DNA of 64,000 nucleotides from Pseudoxanthomonas sp. JBR18 (GCF_028198165.1 NZ_CP116339.1:1097001-1161000); one strand, 5' to 3'; positions 43,464 through 52,941 are shown, counted from the first letter of the stretch. Program-made: numbers and translations. The notes: generated by a model not told the origin, from the letters alone.

Positions 43464-45157
43464 CAGGGCGTGGAGGGACTCGTTGGGGTGGTCAGGTCGA
43501 TGCGGAACACATAGGCGTGCGCGCCCACGGGCTTGGCCGGCAGGTGCAGCAGCAGCCCATCGGCGCGCTGCTCGAAGGCGATCTTGCGGCGGTCGCCCAG
43601 CAGGGTCACCGCGCGCACGCCATCGGCGGCGCTCAGCGAATGGATCAACGCCCGGCCGTCTTCCGGCCACGCCATCTCGATCGCGTACAGGTGGCCGTCG
43701 TGGGTGGTGAAGCGGAAGTCCTGCGCGGTGTAGGGCTTGGTCTTGGTGTCGTTGAACGTACCGCCTTCCACCTCGGTCGGGCCTTCGCCATAGACGCGCC
43801 ACGGGCGGCTGCCGTAGATCGCCTCGCCATTGGTCTTCAGCCACGCCCCGATGGCCAGCAGGATTTCGCGCGCCGGGTCGGGAATGGTGCCATCGGCGCG
43901 CGGCCCGATGTTGAGCAGCAGGTTGCCGTTCTTGGACACCACGTCGGCCAGCATGTGGATCAGGAACGTCGGGCTCTTGTAGGTGTCGTGCTCGATGTAG
44001 CCCCACGAGGCGTTGCTGATCGAGGTATCGGTCTGCCAGGTCGTGGGATGGATGCCGGTGAGCTGACCACGCTCGATGTCCAGCGTGCCGGCGCCGGGCG
44101 GGAACGCGCCCAGCTTGTAGTCCACCACCGCGCCGCCGCGCGAAGCCGCGCTGTTGTAGTAGTAGGACAGCATGGTCGGCAGCGTCGCGCGGAAGGTCGG
44201 GTGCGCGATCCACCAGTCGAAATAGATCAGGTCGGGGTGATAGCGATCGATCAGCTCGGTCGTGCGCGCCAGCCAGTCCTCGCGGAAGGCCTGCGACACC
44301 GGCGTCCAGTCGTAGGCCACCTCGCCATCATCCTTGCCGGCCTCCAGCTGACGCAGCTGCGCCGGCCCGTACAGGCCCGCATAGCGCGGATCGTTGACGT
44401 CCGAGTCGAAGTGGCGGCCCCCATCGAAGAACCAGTCGTGCTCGGCCCGGTGCGAAGACAGACCGAAATGCAGGCCCTGCGCGCGGATCGCGGTAGACAG
44501 CTCACCGAGCAGGTCGCGCCGCGGCCCCATCTTGACCGCCGTCCAGTCCGACAGGTGCGAGTCGTACAGGGCGAAGCCGTCGTGATGCTCGGCCACCGGC
44601 ACCACATAGCGCGCGCCGGCCTGCTTGAACAGCGCTGCCCAGGCATCCGGATCGAAGCGCTCGGCCTTGAACTGCGGGATCAGGTCCTTGTAGCCGAACT
44701 GCGCCTGCGGTCCGTAGGTGTCGATGTGATGCGTGTAGTCCTTGTCACCCTGCAGGTACATGTTGCGCGAGTACCACTCGCTGCCGAAGGCAGGCACCGA
44801 GAACACGCCCCAGTGGACGAAGATCCCGAACTTGGCGTCCTGGTACCAGGTGGGCGTGGTGTAGCCGCGCAGCGAAGCCCAGTCCGGGCGGAACGGGCCG
44901 GTGCGGGCGCCGGTCTCGGCCTCTTGCACCAAACGCTGGCGCTCGGGTGCGTACTTGGAGGTGGCCTGCTGCCACTGGGCATCGAAATCCTCGGGTGTCA
45001 GCCTGTCGGCCGTGGCCGCCGTCTGCGACGCAGGTTGCGCGGCCGAGGCCGAGGCCATCGCCAGGGCGGACGCCAGCGCGAGCGCGCACCGTGCCGTCCT
45101 ATCGATCGTGCCGGAGGGGCCGGATCGATCCACGCGGGTCAGGAAGCGGTTGGTCAT
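43463..45157 (-). CDS. nixE: GH29 alpha-L-fucosidase (nixE)
   Basis: This 564-residue exported enzyme has a long basic signal region (cleavage near ASA-AQP, about residue 42). The GH29 barrel shows KFGIFVHWGVFSVPAFGSEWY, AEHHDGFALYDS and nucleophile Asp in LIYFDWWIAHP. It should remove the alpha-1,3 (or alpha-1,4) fucose of plant N-glycans. The ATG at 45157 has a GAGGAG site 8 nt upstream. It is first in the hydrolase run, 200 bp after the receptor gene, whose terminator lies in that gap. Confidence 0.88.
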   Translation of the reverse strand: MTNRFLTRVDRSGPSGTIDRTARCALALASALAMASASAAQPASQTAATADRLTPEDFDAQWQQATSKYAPERQRLVQEAETGARTGPFRPDWASLRGYTTPTWYQDAKFGIFVHWGVFSVPAFGSEWYSRNMYLQGDKDYTHHIDTYGPQAQFGYKDLIPQFKAERFDPDAWAALFKQAGARYVVPVAEHHDGFALYDSHLSDWTAVKMGPRRDLLGELSTAIRAQGLHFGLSSHRAEHDWFFDGGRHFDSDVNDPRYAGLYGPAQLRQLEAGKDDGEVAYDWTPVSQAFREDWLARTTELIDRYHPDLIYFDWWIAHPTFRATLPTMLSYYYNSAASRGGAVVDYKLGAFPPGAGTLDIERGQLTGIHPTTWQTDTSISNASWGYIEHDTYKSPTFLIHMLADVVSKNGNLLLNIGPRADGTIPDPAREILLAIGAWLKTNGEAIYGSRPWRVYGEGPTEVEGGTFNDTKTKPYTAQDFRFTTHDGHLYAIEMAWPEDGRALIHSLSAADGVRAVTLLGDRRKIAFEQRADGLLLHLPAKPVGAHAYVFRIDLTTPTSPSTP

Positions 45158-45308
45158 GGCTGCACTCCTCTTGCAGGCCCCCGCCGGCCTTGGCCCGGCG
45201 CGAGCCGTGGATGGGGGAAACACGCCGGCTCATGGCTTCATACCATCGCCGGCTTGCACCCGGTCGGGCTCCACAGGTCACTGCCCTTGAAACTTTGAAT
45301 CCATCAGC

Positions 45309-45350
45309 AAAAAAAGGCGCGCCACCGGGGGGAGGGTCCGGTGGCGCGCC
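45309..45350 (-). terminator. Intrinsic terminator between the TonB-dependent receptor and nixE
   Basis: A perfect 13-bp stem GGCGCGCCACCGG / CCGGTGGCGCGCC with a 9-nt loop is followed, in the minus direction, by seven U residues. It lies directly after the receptor stop codon. It is strong enough to isolate the receptor from nixE unless read-through is regulated. Confidence 0.88.
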
Positions 45351-45355
45351 GCACA

Positions 45356-47983
45356 TCAGAACTTGAAGTTGAGCTGCGCCTGGAAGCCGCGACCGCTCTT
45401 GTACATGCCGATGGGCGCGTACTTGACCTCGTTGTACCAGTAGTAGGTGGAATCCAGCAGGTTGGTGGCGCTGAAGCTGACCCCCATCCAGTCGTTGATC
45501 TGGTAGGAACCGGTCAGGTCCAGCTGCTTGTACTCGTCGGTGAAGACCTGCGAATTCAGTCGGCCCACCTGGGTGAAGTACTTGGAGCGGTAGCTGTAGT
45601 TCACGCGCGCGGTGAACGGGCCATGCTCCCAGTACGGGATCACGTTGTAGGTGTTGCGCGACAGGTAGGGCAGGTTCAAGCCGGTGCTGGCATCGGCTTC
45701 GGCGTAGGTGTAATTGGCCTGCAGACCGAATCCGTAGCCGTAGGCCTGCTGGTAGTTCAGCGAAGCACCCTTGACCTTGGCGCCGGAGGCGTTGATCGGG
45801 CGGGTCACGGTATAGGGCTGGTCGACGATGTTGTAGGCCGGATCGCTGAGCACTTCCGTCGTCGTGGTGGTGACGATGTAGGAACTGATATCGCGGTAGA
45901 ACACCTCGGCCGACAGCATGCTGGACGGAGCGAAGTACCACTCGGCGGCCAGGTCGTAGTTGGTGGACTGATACGGATCCAGGTCCGGGTTGCCGCCGCT
46001 GGCGGTCAGGTCGCCGGTGGAGCTATTGAGCGAGAACGAACCGGCCAGGTCGCTGTAGCGCGGGCGAGCGATCACCTTGGCCGCGGAGAAGCGCACCACC
46101 TTGTCCTCGTCCAGGTCATAAGCAAGGTTGAAGCTCGGCAGCGGCTTGTAGTAGTGCTTGTTGCTCTGCAGGAGGGTGTAAGTGCTGCCGCCGTCGTTGG
46201 TCTGGTAATACTGCGACTTGTCCTTGGTATCGGCGTACCGCAGGCCGAGGTTGCCGCGCCAGCCGCCCGACTCGAAGTTCAGCTGGGCGTACAGGTCGTT
46301 GGTGATTTCCTTGACGTCGTAGATCTGGCCGTATTTGGTCGTCATCGCCCCTTGCGGCAATCCGCGCAGGTAGGACAGCACCGAGTTGAGATTGGCCGTG
46401 GGCCAGTTGGCCAGGTCCGAGCTGGCATGCAGGCCGTCATACAGACCGCCGGGCGTGGTGCCTGGATTGAATTCGGTCAGCAGGACGTCCTGATCGGCAA
46501 AGATCGAGCTGCCGCGCGAGTCCTGACCATTGTCGTGATTGATGTACTTGTAGCCGAACTGCAGCTTGTTCAGCGGACCCCAGTCGAGATCGCGCGCTGC
46601 GTCGAACTGGAAGTACCTCTCCTTGTCTTCGGTGGTGGTGTATTCCACGCCACCGGCCTGTTGGCCACTCTTCAAGCCCCAGTTCGACGCGCTGTTGTCG
46701 TCGTATGTCACCCCGGTGCTGGTCCCGTCGTAGTTGAAGTTATAGCCACCGTTCTGCAGCAGGAACTTCATCAGGTACTCGGGGTTCTTGCCGCCGGTGG
46801 CCTTGGTGGTACCCACCTGCGAAGTGAACACCCACTTGTCGCCGTACCAGTCATGGCGCAGGTTCAAGCTCTTGGTCTTGACTTCGCTTTCGCGGTAGTT
46901 GGTATCCAGCTGCGCGTAGGGCTGGTTGCCGTTGCCGGCGCCGTCGGTCACGGTCGCGGCCGTCACGTAGCCGTTGTTGACGGTCAGGTCGGTGATCTTG
47001 TCCTGGTCACCGCAGCCCGGGCAGACATAACGCGACTCACTGAAATTGTTGTACTTGCCCTTGATGTACACGCCAGTGAGGTTGAATTCGTTCTGGTCGT
47101 TGGGCTTCCACTGCAGCGCGCCCTGCAGACCGTCACGCTGGCGGGTCTGCTGGAAGTAGGAGCTGTTGATGCCGACCGGGATCTTGGCCGTCGCGACATC
47201 GCTGCCGTCGCCGGACACGTTGGCGGTCGGCGAAATGCCCGCACCGGTGTTGTAGCCGAAGAACTCGACACCCGCACGCGAGATGTCCTGCTTGTCGTGG
47301 GTCACCGAGAGCAAGGCACCGAAGGTGTCGTCGTCGGTCTTCCAGCTCCACAACGCCGAGCCGCGCGGATTGCCTTCCTCGGAGCGGTCGTTGTAGTTGT
47401 AGCCCAGCGAGCCGCGAATGGTGTTCTTCGGCAGGTCCAGCGGCTTGCGGGTGTGCACGATGACGGTGCCGCCGATCGAGCCTTCGTCGATGCGCGCTTC
47501 CGGGGTCTTGTAGACCTCCATCAGGCCGATGATCTCAGGCGAGAGCAAGGTGTAGTTGAAAGTGCGGCCGCTGGTGTCGGTGGGGTTTCCACCCCAGTCG
47601 CCGGAGGCGATGGTCTGGCCATTGAGCAGCACCCGGTTCAGCGCCGGATCGGTGCCGTTGATGCTGACCTTCTCGCCCTCGCCGAACTGGCGATCCACGC
47701 TGATGCCAGGCAGATGCGACAACGACTCGGCGGCATTGGTGTCGGGGAACTTGCCGATGTCCTCGGCGCTGATCGCGTCGACGATGGAATTGGCGGCACG
47801 CTTGACCAACTGGCTCTTTTCCAGCGAAGCGCGGTAGCCGGTGACGGTGATCGTGTCGACATTGACCACCTCACCAGACTGATTCTTGTTGTCGTCCTGC
47901 TGCTGCGGAGACGCCATCGCGACTCCGGAGAAATACAACGCTGCGGCGATACTGACCGCCAACTTGCTGGTAGGGCTATGCAT
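45356..47983 (-). CDS. TonB-dependent receptor of the nix cluster (nixD-like)
   Basis: This is an 875-residue outer-membrane receptor. A signal peptide of about 25 residues is followed by the TonB box region VDTITVTGYR, the plug domain (SAEDIGKFPDTNAAESLSH...) and a 22-strand barrel ending AQLNFKF with terminal Phe. It belongs to the Xanthomonas/Caulobacter receptor class, which takes up oligosaccharides. Its position directly upstream of nixE suggests N-glycan import. It is clearly paralogous to the receptor at 49844-52420. NagR-type operators lie upstream. Confidence 0.9.
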   Translation of the reverse strand: MHSPTSKLAVSIAAALYFSGVAMASPQQQDDNKNQSGEVVNVDTITVTGYRASLEKSQLVKRAANSIVDAISAEDIGKFPDTNAAESLSHLPGISVDRQFGEGEKVSINGTDPALNRVLLNGQTIASGDWGGNPTDTSGRTFNYTLLSPEIIGLMEVYKTPEARIDEGSIGGTVIVHTRKPLDLPKNTIRGSLGYNYNDRSEEGNPRGSALWSWKTDDDTFGALLSVTHDKQDISRAGVEFFGYNTGAGISPTANVSGDGSDVATAKIPVGINSSYFQQTRQRDGLQGALQWKPNDQNEFNLTGVYIKGKYNNFSESRYVCPGCGDQDKITDLTVNNGYVTAATVTDGAGNGNQPYAQLDTNYRESEVKTKSLNLRHDWYGDKWVFTSQVGTTKATGGKNPEYLMKFLLQNGGYNFNYDGTSTGVTYDDNSASNWGLKSGQQAGGVEYTTTEDKERYFQFDAARDLDWGPLNKLQFGYKYINHDNGQDSRGSSIFADQDVLLTEFNPGTTPGGLYDGLHASSDLANWPTANLNSVLSYLRGLPQGAMTTKYGQIYDVKEITNDLYAQLNFESGGWRGNLGLRYADTKDKSQYYQTNDGGSTYTLLQSNKHYYKPLPSFNLAYDLDEDKVVRFSAAKVIARPRYSDLAGSFSLNSSTGDLTASGGNPDLDPYQSTNYDLAAEWYFAPSSMLSAEVFYRDISSYIVTTTTTEVLSDPAYNIVDQPYTVTRPINASGAKVKGASLNYQQAYGYGFGLQANYTYAEADASTGLNLPYLSRNTYNVIPYWEHGPFTARVNYSYRSKYFTQVGRLNSQVFTDEYKQLDLTGSYQINDWMGVSFSATNLLDSTYYWYNEVKYAPIGMYKSGRGFQAQLNFKF

Positions 47984-48308
47984 GGCTCAACCTGTCTGGC
48001 TAGAACATGAAATTCGGATTCATAGGCGCTATCGGGCCGCCATCGAGTCCGGGCTGATCGATCGGATAAGCACCTCCCGGCAGGGCGCGTTCAACGCCGC
48101 ACCGTTTGGTGACGCATTGCAATAAGCATGGCTCGGCTCAAGCACAGCCAAGCGTGGCACTCCATCGCTGCCGGCGATCCCACGCCACGCAGCGCCCCAC
48201 ATGGGCCTTCTAAGGCTTTGCGCTGCCCGGCCCCCGGAGCGACGCCAACCGCCAGACCGCTGTCACATTTCTGCACTTGACATCGATCTGACTCGAGTCT
48301 GTCGCAGA

Positions 48309-48326
48309 GTTGACAGCGTTGTCAAC
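48309..48326. promoter_or_regulatory. Putative NagR operator 1
   Basis: GTTGACA-N4-TGTCAAC with a GCGT centre. It is a LacI-family palindrome and the longest of four matching sites in the window. It lies 326 bp upstream of the receptor start (47983) and 224 bp upstream of the kinase. Confidence 0.8.
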
Positions 48327-48360
48327 ACTGATTTCACATATAACCGTACGGCGCGCCGCT

Positions 48361-48379
48361 TTGAGCACATTGTGCTCAA
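48361..48379. promoter_or_regulatory. 19-nt perfect palindrome of unknown regulator
   Basis: TTGAGCACA-T-TGTGCTCAA is a perfect odd-centred inverted repeat between the two NagR-type sites. It does not match NagR, and it lacks the TGTGA-N6-TCACA form of the Crp-like protein Clp. It may bind another dimeric regulator. Confidence 0.6.
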
Positions 48380-48478
48380 TTCCGCGCTTTCATTCGATTG
48401 AAATTACTTTTTTAGTTTTGGCCGTTTCGCGAAATTGGCTGACCTGGTAAGCGATACTTCCCCGCCGTCCAGACATCC

Positions 48479-48495
48479 TTGACAACGTTGTCTAA
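48479..48495. promoter_or_regulatory. Putative NagR operator 2
   Basis: TTGACAACGTTGTCTAA contains the perfect dodecamer GACAACGTTGTC. It lies 55 bp upstream of the kinase GTG, within the likely promoter. Confidence 0.8.
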
Positions 48496-48549
48496 GGCAC
48501 TTGAAACTCGAAACTCGGCGTGTCTTGTTCCGCCGCTACAGGAGCTCCC

Positions 48550-49575
48550 GTGTCAGCACGCCACCCGATCCATGCGGCCGCAATGGCACGTGGAGAATGC
48601 TTTCTATCTGCCGATGTCGGCGGCACGCATGCCCGTATCGGGCTGATCCAGCCCAGTCCGGCCAACGGCCAGCTGCAGGTGCTGGCCTATAGCAAATATC
48701 GATGCGCCGACCATTCAGGGCTGGACGAGATCCTGGCGCTGTTCCTGCACGAAGCGGGCCGCCCGCGTGTGCACCGCGGCGTGATCGCCAGCGCCGGCCA
48801 TGCGCTGGACGACGGCCGGCTGATTGCCAGCAATCTGCCGTGGCCCCTGATTCCCGAGCAGATGCGCCACAACCTTGCGTTGCAGTCGCTGCATCTGGTC
48901 AATGACTTCGAAGCGGTGGCCTATGCGACCCCACGAATGCCCGCCAGCGAAGTGCTGCACCTGTGCGGTCCGCGCAATGCCCAGAAGGACGGTCCGGCCC
49001 TGGTGATTGGCCCGGGCACCGGACTTGGCGCAGCGGTCTGCATCCCGAGCGCGCAAGGCGAGGTCGTGCTGGCCACCGAAGCCGGCCAGGCCACGCTCGC
49101 GGCGATCACCGACACCGAGCAGGCCGTCGTGCGCGAGTTGCGCCGTCAGCATGCGCACGTCTCCATTGAGCGCGTGATTTCAGGACCGGGCCTGCTGACG
49201 CTCTACCGCACCCTCTGCACGCTGCATGCGGCCACCGCCCGCTGCCAGACCCCGTCCGACGTCACCACGGCGGCCTTGGATCACAGCGACCCGCTCGCCC
49301 ATGAAGCACTCTCGGTCTTCGCTGGCCTGCTGGGCAGCGTCCTGGGCGACATGGCGCTGATGTACGGCATCCACCGCGGCATCTACCTGGCGGGCGGCTT
49401 CCTGCCGCAGATCGGCGCCTTCATCGCCGCAAGCACGTTCCAGGAACGCTTGCTGGATCGGGGCGGCATGCGTCCGGCCTTGGAGGCGATTCCGGTCAAG
49501 GTGATCGAGCACGGCCAGTTGGGCGTCCTTGGCGCGGCGACCTGGCTGCTGCGCCACCACGGGGCGCATCACTGA
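48550..49575 (+). CDS. Glucokinase-family N-acetylglucosamine kinase (NagK-II type)
   Basis: This 341-residue cytoplasmic sugar kinase of the Glk family has the phosphate-1 motif SADVGGTHARIGL and the phosphate-2/adenosine motif IGPGTGLGAAV. Within a nag/nix locus it most likely phosphorylates GlcNAc, as the X. campestris NagK-II proteins do, though mannose or fucose-derived sugars cannot be excluded. A GTG start at 48550 follows a clear AGGAG. It is a paralogue of the gene at 59785. A NagR-type operator is just upstream. Confidence 0.85.
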   Translation: MSARHPIHAAAMARGECFLSADVGGTHARIGLIQPSPANGQLQVLAYSKYRCADHSGLDEILALFLHEAGRPRVHRGVIASAGHALDDGRLIASNLPWPLIPEQMRHNLALQSLHLVNDFEAVAYATPRMPASEVLHLCGPRNAQKDGPALVIGPGTGLGAAVCIPSAQGEVVLATEAGQATLAAITDTEQAVVRELRRQHAHVSIERVISGPGLLTLYRTLCTLHAATARCQTPSDVTTAALDHSDPLAHEALSVFAGLLGSVLGDMALMYGIHRGIYLAGGFLPQIGAFIAASTFQERLLDRGGMRPALEAIPVKVIEHGQLGVLGAATWLLRHHGAHH

Positions 49576-49622
49576 CGCCAGCCGGTCGCATCGCACCACC
49601 GGCGCTCATCAACATACAAGTG

Positions 49623-49713
49623 CGCGGCGCCACTGGCGGCAGCCTCGCGCGCGCATGCGCGCATCAGCGCCGCTGAGCCGACCGCGACGGACTCCGGCGC
49701 CACTGGCGCCAGT
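49623..49713. repeat. Repeated CGGCGCCACTGGCG word
   Basis: Two copies, at about 49624 and 49694, flank a GC-alternating tract (GCGCGCGCATGCGCGC). The second forms a GGCGCC-ACT-GGCGCC hairpin. They lie between the convergent kinase and receptor genes and may act as a bidirectional terminator, although there is no T-run. Confidence 0.4.
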
Positions 49714-49843
49714 TCCCAAGACGATTTGCTCCTTGCCAGCCATCGGCCAGCACACGGCGCAAGCGCATGCAGGAATGCGCGTTGCGGCCACCGGCTTCGG
49801 CCGCAACGCCATCGCTCCCTGCCGGTGGCGAGCGGCCAGCCTC

Positions 49844-52420
49844 CTACAGCTTGAAGTTGAAGCTCAGCATGAACGCGCGCCCGTTCTTGTAGAGGTAGTA
49901 AGGATGATCCTTGCTGCCGATGTAGCTGTAATAGGTTTCATCCAGCAGGTTGGTCGCGTCCACCGACATGCGCAGGCGGTCATTGATCTGGTACCCCACC
50001 GATGCATCGAGCTGGGTGAAGGCATCGGTCATCTGCTGGCCGTTCAAGCGACCGATCTGGGTGAAGTACTCCGAACGCCAGCCCAGGTTGACGCGCGCGC
50101 TCCACTTGTCCCGCTCGTAGTAGGGGCTCAGGTTGTACGAGTTGCGCGAGTTGTAAGGCAGGCTGTAGTCGCTGTCGGTCTGGGCATCGGAGTAGGTGTA
50201 GTTGGCCACCAGGCCAAAGCCCAGCCCGAAATCATGCTGGAAGGCCACCGCCACGCCCTTGACCTTCGCCTTGCCGGCATTGGTCGGCACCGAGGTCAGG
50301 TAGGTACTCGCGCCACCGGTGGTGTTGTTGTAGTACACCCGGTCCTCGACGGTGGTGAGCACGTAGTCGGAGATGTCACGGTAGAACAGCTGGGCACTGA
50401 GCAGGCTACTGGGGGTGAAATACCATTCCAGCGAGGCCCCATAGTTGTCCGACTGGTAAGGCTTGAGGTTGGGATTGCCGCTGGAGGCGGTCAGCGTGGT
50501 GTCGTCGGTGGCCACGTACGGGGTCATGTTGGTATAGCGCGGACGCGCGATGACCTTGGCTGCGGCAAACCGCGCGATCAGCGCGTCACTGAGATCGTAG
50601 GCAATGTTGAACGACGGCAGCCATTTGCCATAACTGGTCTGGGCCGACACCGGCGAATAGCCACCGCCGGGGGCATAGCTGTAGCCGCTGGTCGCATCCG
50701 AAGTGTGGACGTAGCGCGCACCGAGATTGCCGGTGTAACCGTCCCCGCCAAAGTTGCCCTGGATGTACCAGGCCCGGTTCTTCTCCTCGATGTCGTAGGA
50801 ACCGCTGTAGCTGAAGTCCAGCGCGTCGGCGCCGGGCAGCGCATCGCTGTAAGCGCTGATGGCGCCACTGTTGATGGTCGCCCAGTGCTGCATGTCGTCA
50901 CTGGCCGAAATGCCACTGAGGAATCCGGATGGGGTATTGCCACTGGAGAAACCGGACAGCGTGGTCCCGTCATCGATGGTCCAGGTCGTACTGGATGAGG
51001 TCTGCCCGGTATCGTGATTGGTGGCCTTGATGCCAGTGAGGATCTTGTTGAACGGCCCCCACTCCACGTTGCGGTCGAAATCGGCCTGCAGGTACTTTTC
51101 GCGGTCGTGCTGGGGACTGTGGCTGATCGAAGCGGTGTGCAACGCCATGTGCGATGGATCGGTGGGATCGCGGACGTAGTCAATGGAGGTATGCCGATGG
51201 TCGATGTCATAGCTGTAGCCGCCCAGGGAAGCGAACTGCATGCCATAGATCCGGCCCGCGCCCCCTTGTGAGCCGGTATAGCCCACCTGGGCCGAGGCAT
51301 TCCATCCATCACCGTGCCAATCCGCGCGCAGGTTGGCGCTGCCGGTCTCCACCTCGGTGCGGCGCAGGTAGCCATCCAGATAGGTATTGGAGGCATCACC
51401 GAAGCTGCCAGAGGTGGCCACCCCGTTTTCGAACCCCAACGCCGTGGCATCGGCTGTGTTCGATCCCCAATACCCGTAGTGACTCTGGTTGTAGTTGTCG
51501 AAGGACTCCTTGACGTACAGGCCAGTCAGGTTGAGCTCGAAATCCGTGCTTGGCTGCCACTGCAGCGCAGCGCTGACCCCATCGCGCTTGCGCGTCTGCC
51601 GGAACAAGGCGGTATTGAGCGAGGTCGGGAACTGCCCCTGGTTGTCGCCGACCACCGAGGCTGGAAAATTGGCGCCGGCCACGTTGTCGTAGCCGAAGAT
51701 CTCCACACCGTCGCGCCGCAGCACCTTCTCGGTGTGCATCACCGAACCCAGCACGCCAAAGGTCTCGTCCCGGTTCTTCCAGCTGTAGAGCACCGAGGCG
51801 TTGGGCTTGCCCTCCTCGGAACGGTCGTTGTAGCCGTAGCTGAGCGTGCCGCTGAGCGCATTGCGCTCCAGATCCAGCGGCTTGCGCGTGTGGACGATCA
51901 CCGTGCCGCCAATGGAGCCTTCATCGATCCGCGCCTCCGGGGTTTTGTAGACCTCCATCAGGCCAACCACCTCCGGCGCCAGCACGCTGTAGTTGAAGGA
52001 GCGGCTGTCCGGGTCGTTTGGATCGCCGCCCCAACTGGTGGACGCCAGGGTCTGGCCGTTGAGCAGGACGCGGTTCAGTGCCGGGTCGGTCCCCAGGATG
52101 CTGACTTTTTCTCCCTCGCCGAACTGGCGATCGACGGTGACCCCGGACAGATGGGACAGCGACTCGGCCACGTTGGTATCAGGGAACTTGCCGATGTCCT
52201 CGGCACTGATGGCATCGATGATCGCGTTGGCGTTGCGCTTGACGTTCAGTGCCTTGCCCAGGCTGGCGCGATAGCCCGACACCTTGACCGTGTCGACCTC
52301 CACCACGCCGTCGTCGGCCTGCTTGGGCGGTTCCTGCTGCGGCTCGGCAGCCAGGGCCATGTTCGAGAAAGACAGGGCGGCGGTGATGCTCAGGGCTAAC
52401 GGCGTGATTCGGCGCTGCAT
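49844..52420 (-). CDS. TonB-dependent receptor, paralogue of the nix receptor
   Basis: This 858-residue outer-membrane receptor has a signal peptide ending ALA-AEP, TonB box region VDTVKVSGYR, plug (SAEDIGKFPDTNVAESLSHLSG) and barrel ending MLSFNFKL. It shares long identical blocks with the receptor at 45356-47983, such as DEGSIGGTVIVHTRKPLDL (19 residues), indicating duplication followed by divergence in the external loops. It probably imports a related oligosaccharide. A NagR-type site is 316 bp upstream of its start. Confidence 0.9.
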   Translation of the reverse strand: MQRRITPLALSITAALSFSNMALAAEPQQEPPKQADDGVVEVDTVKVSGYRASLGKALNVKRNANAIIDAISAEDIGKFPDTNVAESLSHLSGVTVDRQFGEGEKVSILGTDPALNRVLLNGQTLASTSWGGDPNDPDSRSFNYSVLAPEVVGLMEVYKTPEARIDEGSIGGTVIVHTRKPLDLERNALSGTLSYGYNDRSEEGKPNASVLYSWKNRDETFGVLGSVMHTEKVLRRDGVEIFGYDNVAGANFPASVVGDNQGQFPTSLNTALFRQTRKRDGVSAALQWQPSTDFELNLTGLYVKESFDNYNQSHYGYWGSNTADATALGFENGVATSGSFGDASNTYLDGYLRRTEVETGSANLRADWHGDGWNASAQVGYTGSQGGAGRIYGMQFASLGGYSYDIDHRHTSIDYVRDPTDPSHMALHTASISHSPQHDREKYLQADFDRNVEWGPFNKILTGIKATNHDTGQTSSSTTWTIDDGTTLSGFSSGNTPSGFLSGISASDDMQHWATINSGAISAYSDALPGADALDFSYSGSYDIEEKNRAWYIQGNFGGDGYTGNLGARYVHTSDATSGYSYAPGGGYSPVSAQTSYGKWLPSFNIAYDLSDALIARFAAAKVIARPRYTNMTPYVATDDTTLTASSGNPNLKPYQSDNYGASLEWYFTPSSLLSAQLFYRDISDYVLTTVEDRVYYNNTTGGASTYLTSVPTNAGKAKVKGVAVAFQHDFGLGFGLVANYTYSDAQTDSDYSLPYNSRNSYNLSPYYERDKWSARVNLGWRSEYFTQIGRLNGQQMTDAFTQLDASVGYQINDRLRMSVDATNLLDETYYSYIGSKDHPYYLYKNGRAFMLSFNFKL

Positions 52421-52941
52421 GGGGGCTCAACCTCGATCGGGGATGGGACGTTTCAAAATCCGTGTCTGCGCAGCCGTGATGCGGCGGCGAGCTTCAATCA
52501 GGCAACACGCCAGCCTTCCAGCACGCATGCAGAAGTGTTCTGGCTTGGGAATTGGAGGGTCGAACACGCCGCACGATTGAGGAGGCGGCAGGCGCAATGA
52601 GCGCTTCGGCGGCCAACCCGGCGAAGCCCTCGTTAATGCGATCAGGGGCGGGCCAACGCCTTTGGCTGCGTAACGCGCATGCAATCTGAAGGGTGTAATG
52701 GAGAATGCCGGTGCGGCTTGAGTCTCGGATGTCGCTGACAACCTTGTCAACCATGCAAACGCCTTGATTCGCAGCATTTGGTGCGAAAGCGTGACAAGCA
52801 TCCGAGCGCATGTCCGGGTCGGAAATGGCGCCAGCACAGACAGCCAGATGCACGACATTTTGGCGCGCCATCAGGGACCGAGCAGGCCAAGACCATGCCT
52901 CTCCAAGTCTCGCCCGCAGCGTCGCGCAGCCCGCCCTGCCT
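52421..52941. promoter_or_regulatory. Upstream region of the second receptor
   Basis: This 521-bp gap lies between the nagX stop and the receptor start, both on the minus strand. It carries NagR-type operator 3 (52735-52751) and an interrupted palindrome TTCGCA-N8-TGCGAA at 52768-52787. No gene or terminator hairpin was recognised. Confidence 0.6.
52735..52751. promoter_or_regulatory. Putative NagR operator 3
   Basis: CTGACAACCTTGTCAAC: TGACA-N4-TGTCA core with the same flanks as the other three sites and one centre change (CCT for CGT). It lies upstream of the receptor at 49844-52420. Confidence 0.75.

Larger units (their letters stand above)
47984..48549. promoter_or_regulatory. Divergent control region, receptor / kinase
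   Basis: This 566-bp spacer carries the promoters of the minus-strand receptor and the plus-strand kinase. It contains two NagR-type palindromes (48309-48326 and 48479-48495), a 19-nt perfect palindrome at 48361-48379, and AT-rich sequence (48381-48425) unlike the surrounding GC-rich DNA. The receptor-proximal 300 bp shows nothing else recognisable. Confidence 0.7.

Noticed and set aside
45341-48010. 889-codon plus-strand frame
   Set aside because: It is antisense to a full-length TonB-dependent receptor whose motifs run end to end.
48361-48379. Clp/CRP-binding site
   Set aside because: It has TGTGC/GCACA arms but not the TGTGA-N6-TCACA spacing, so it is listed as an unknown palindrome.
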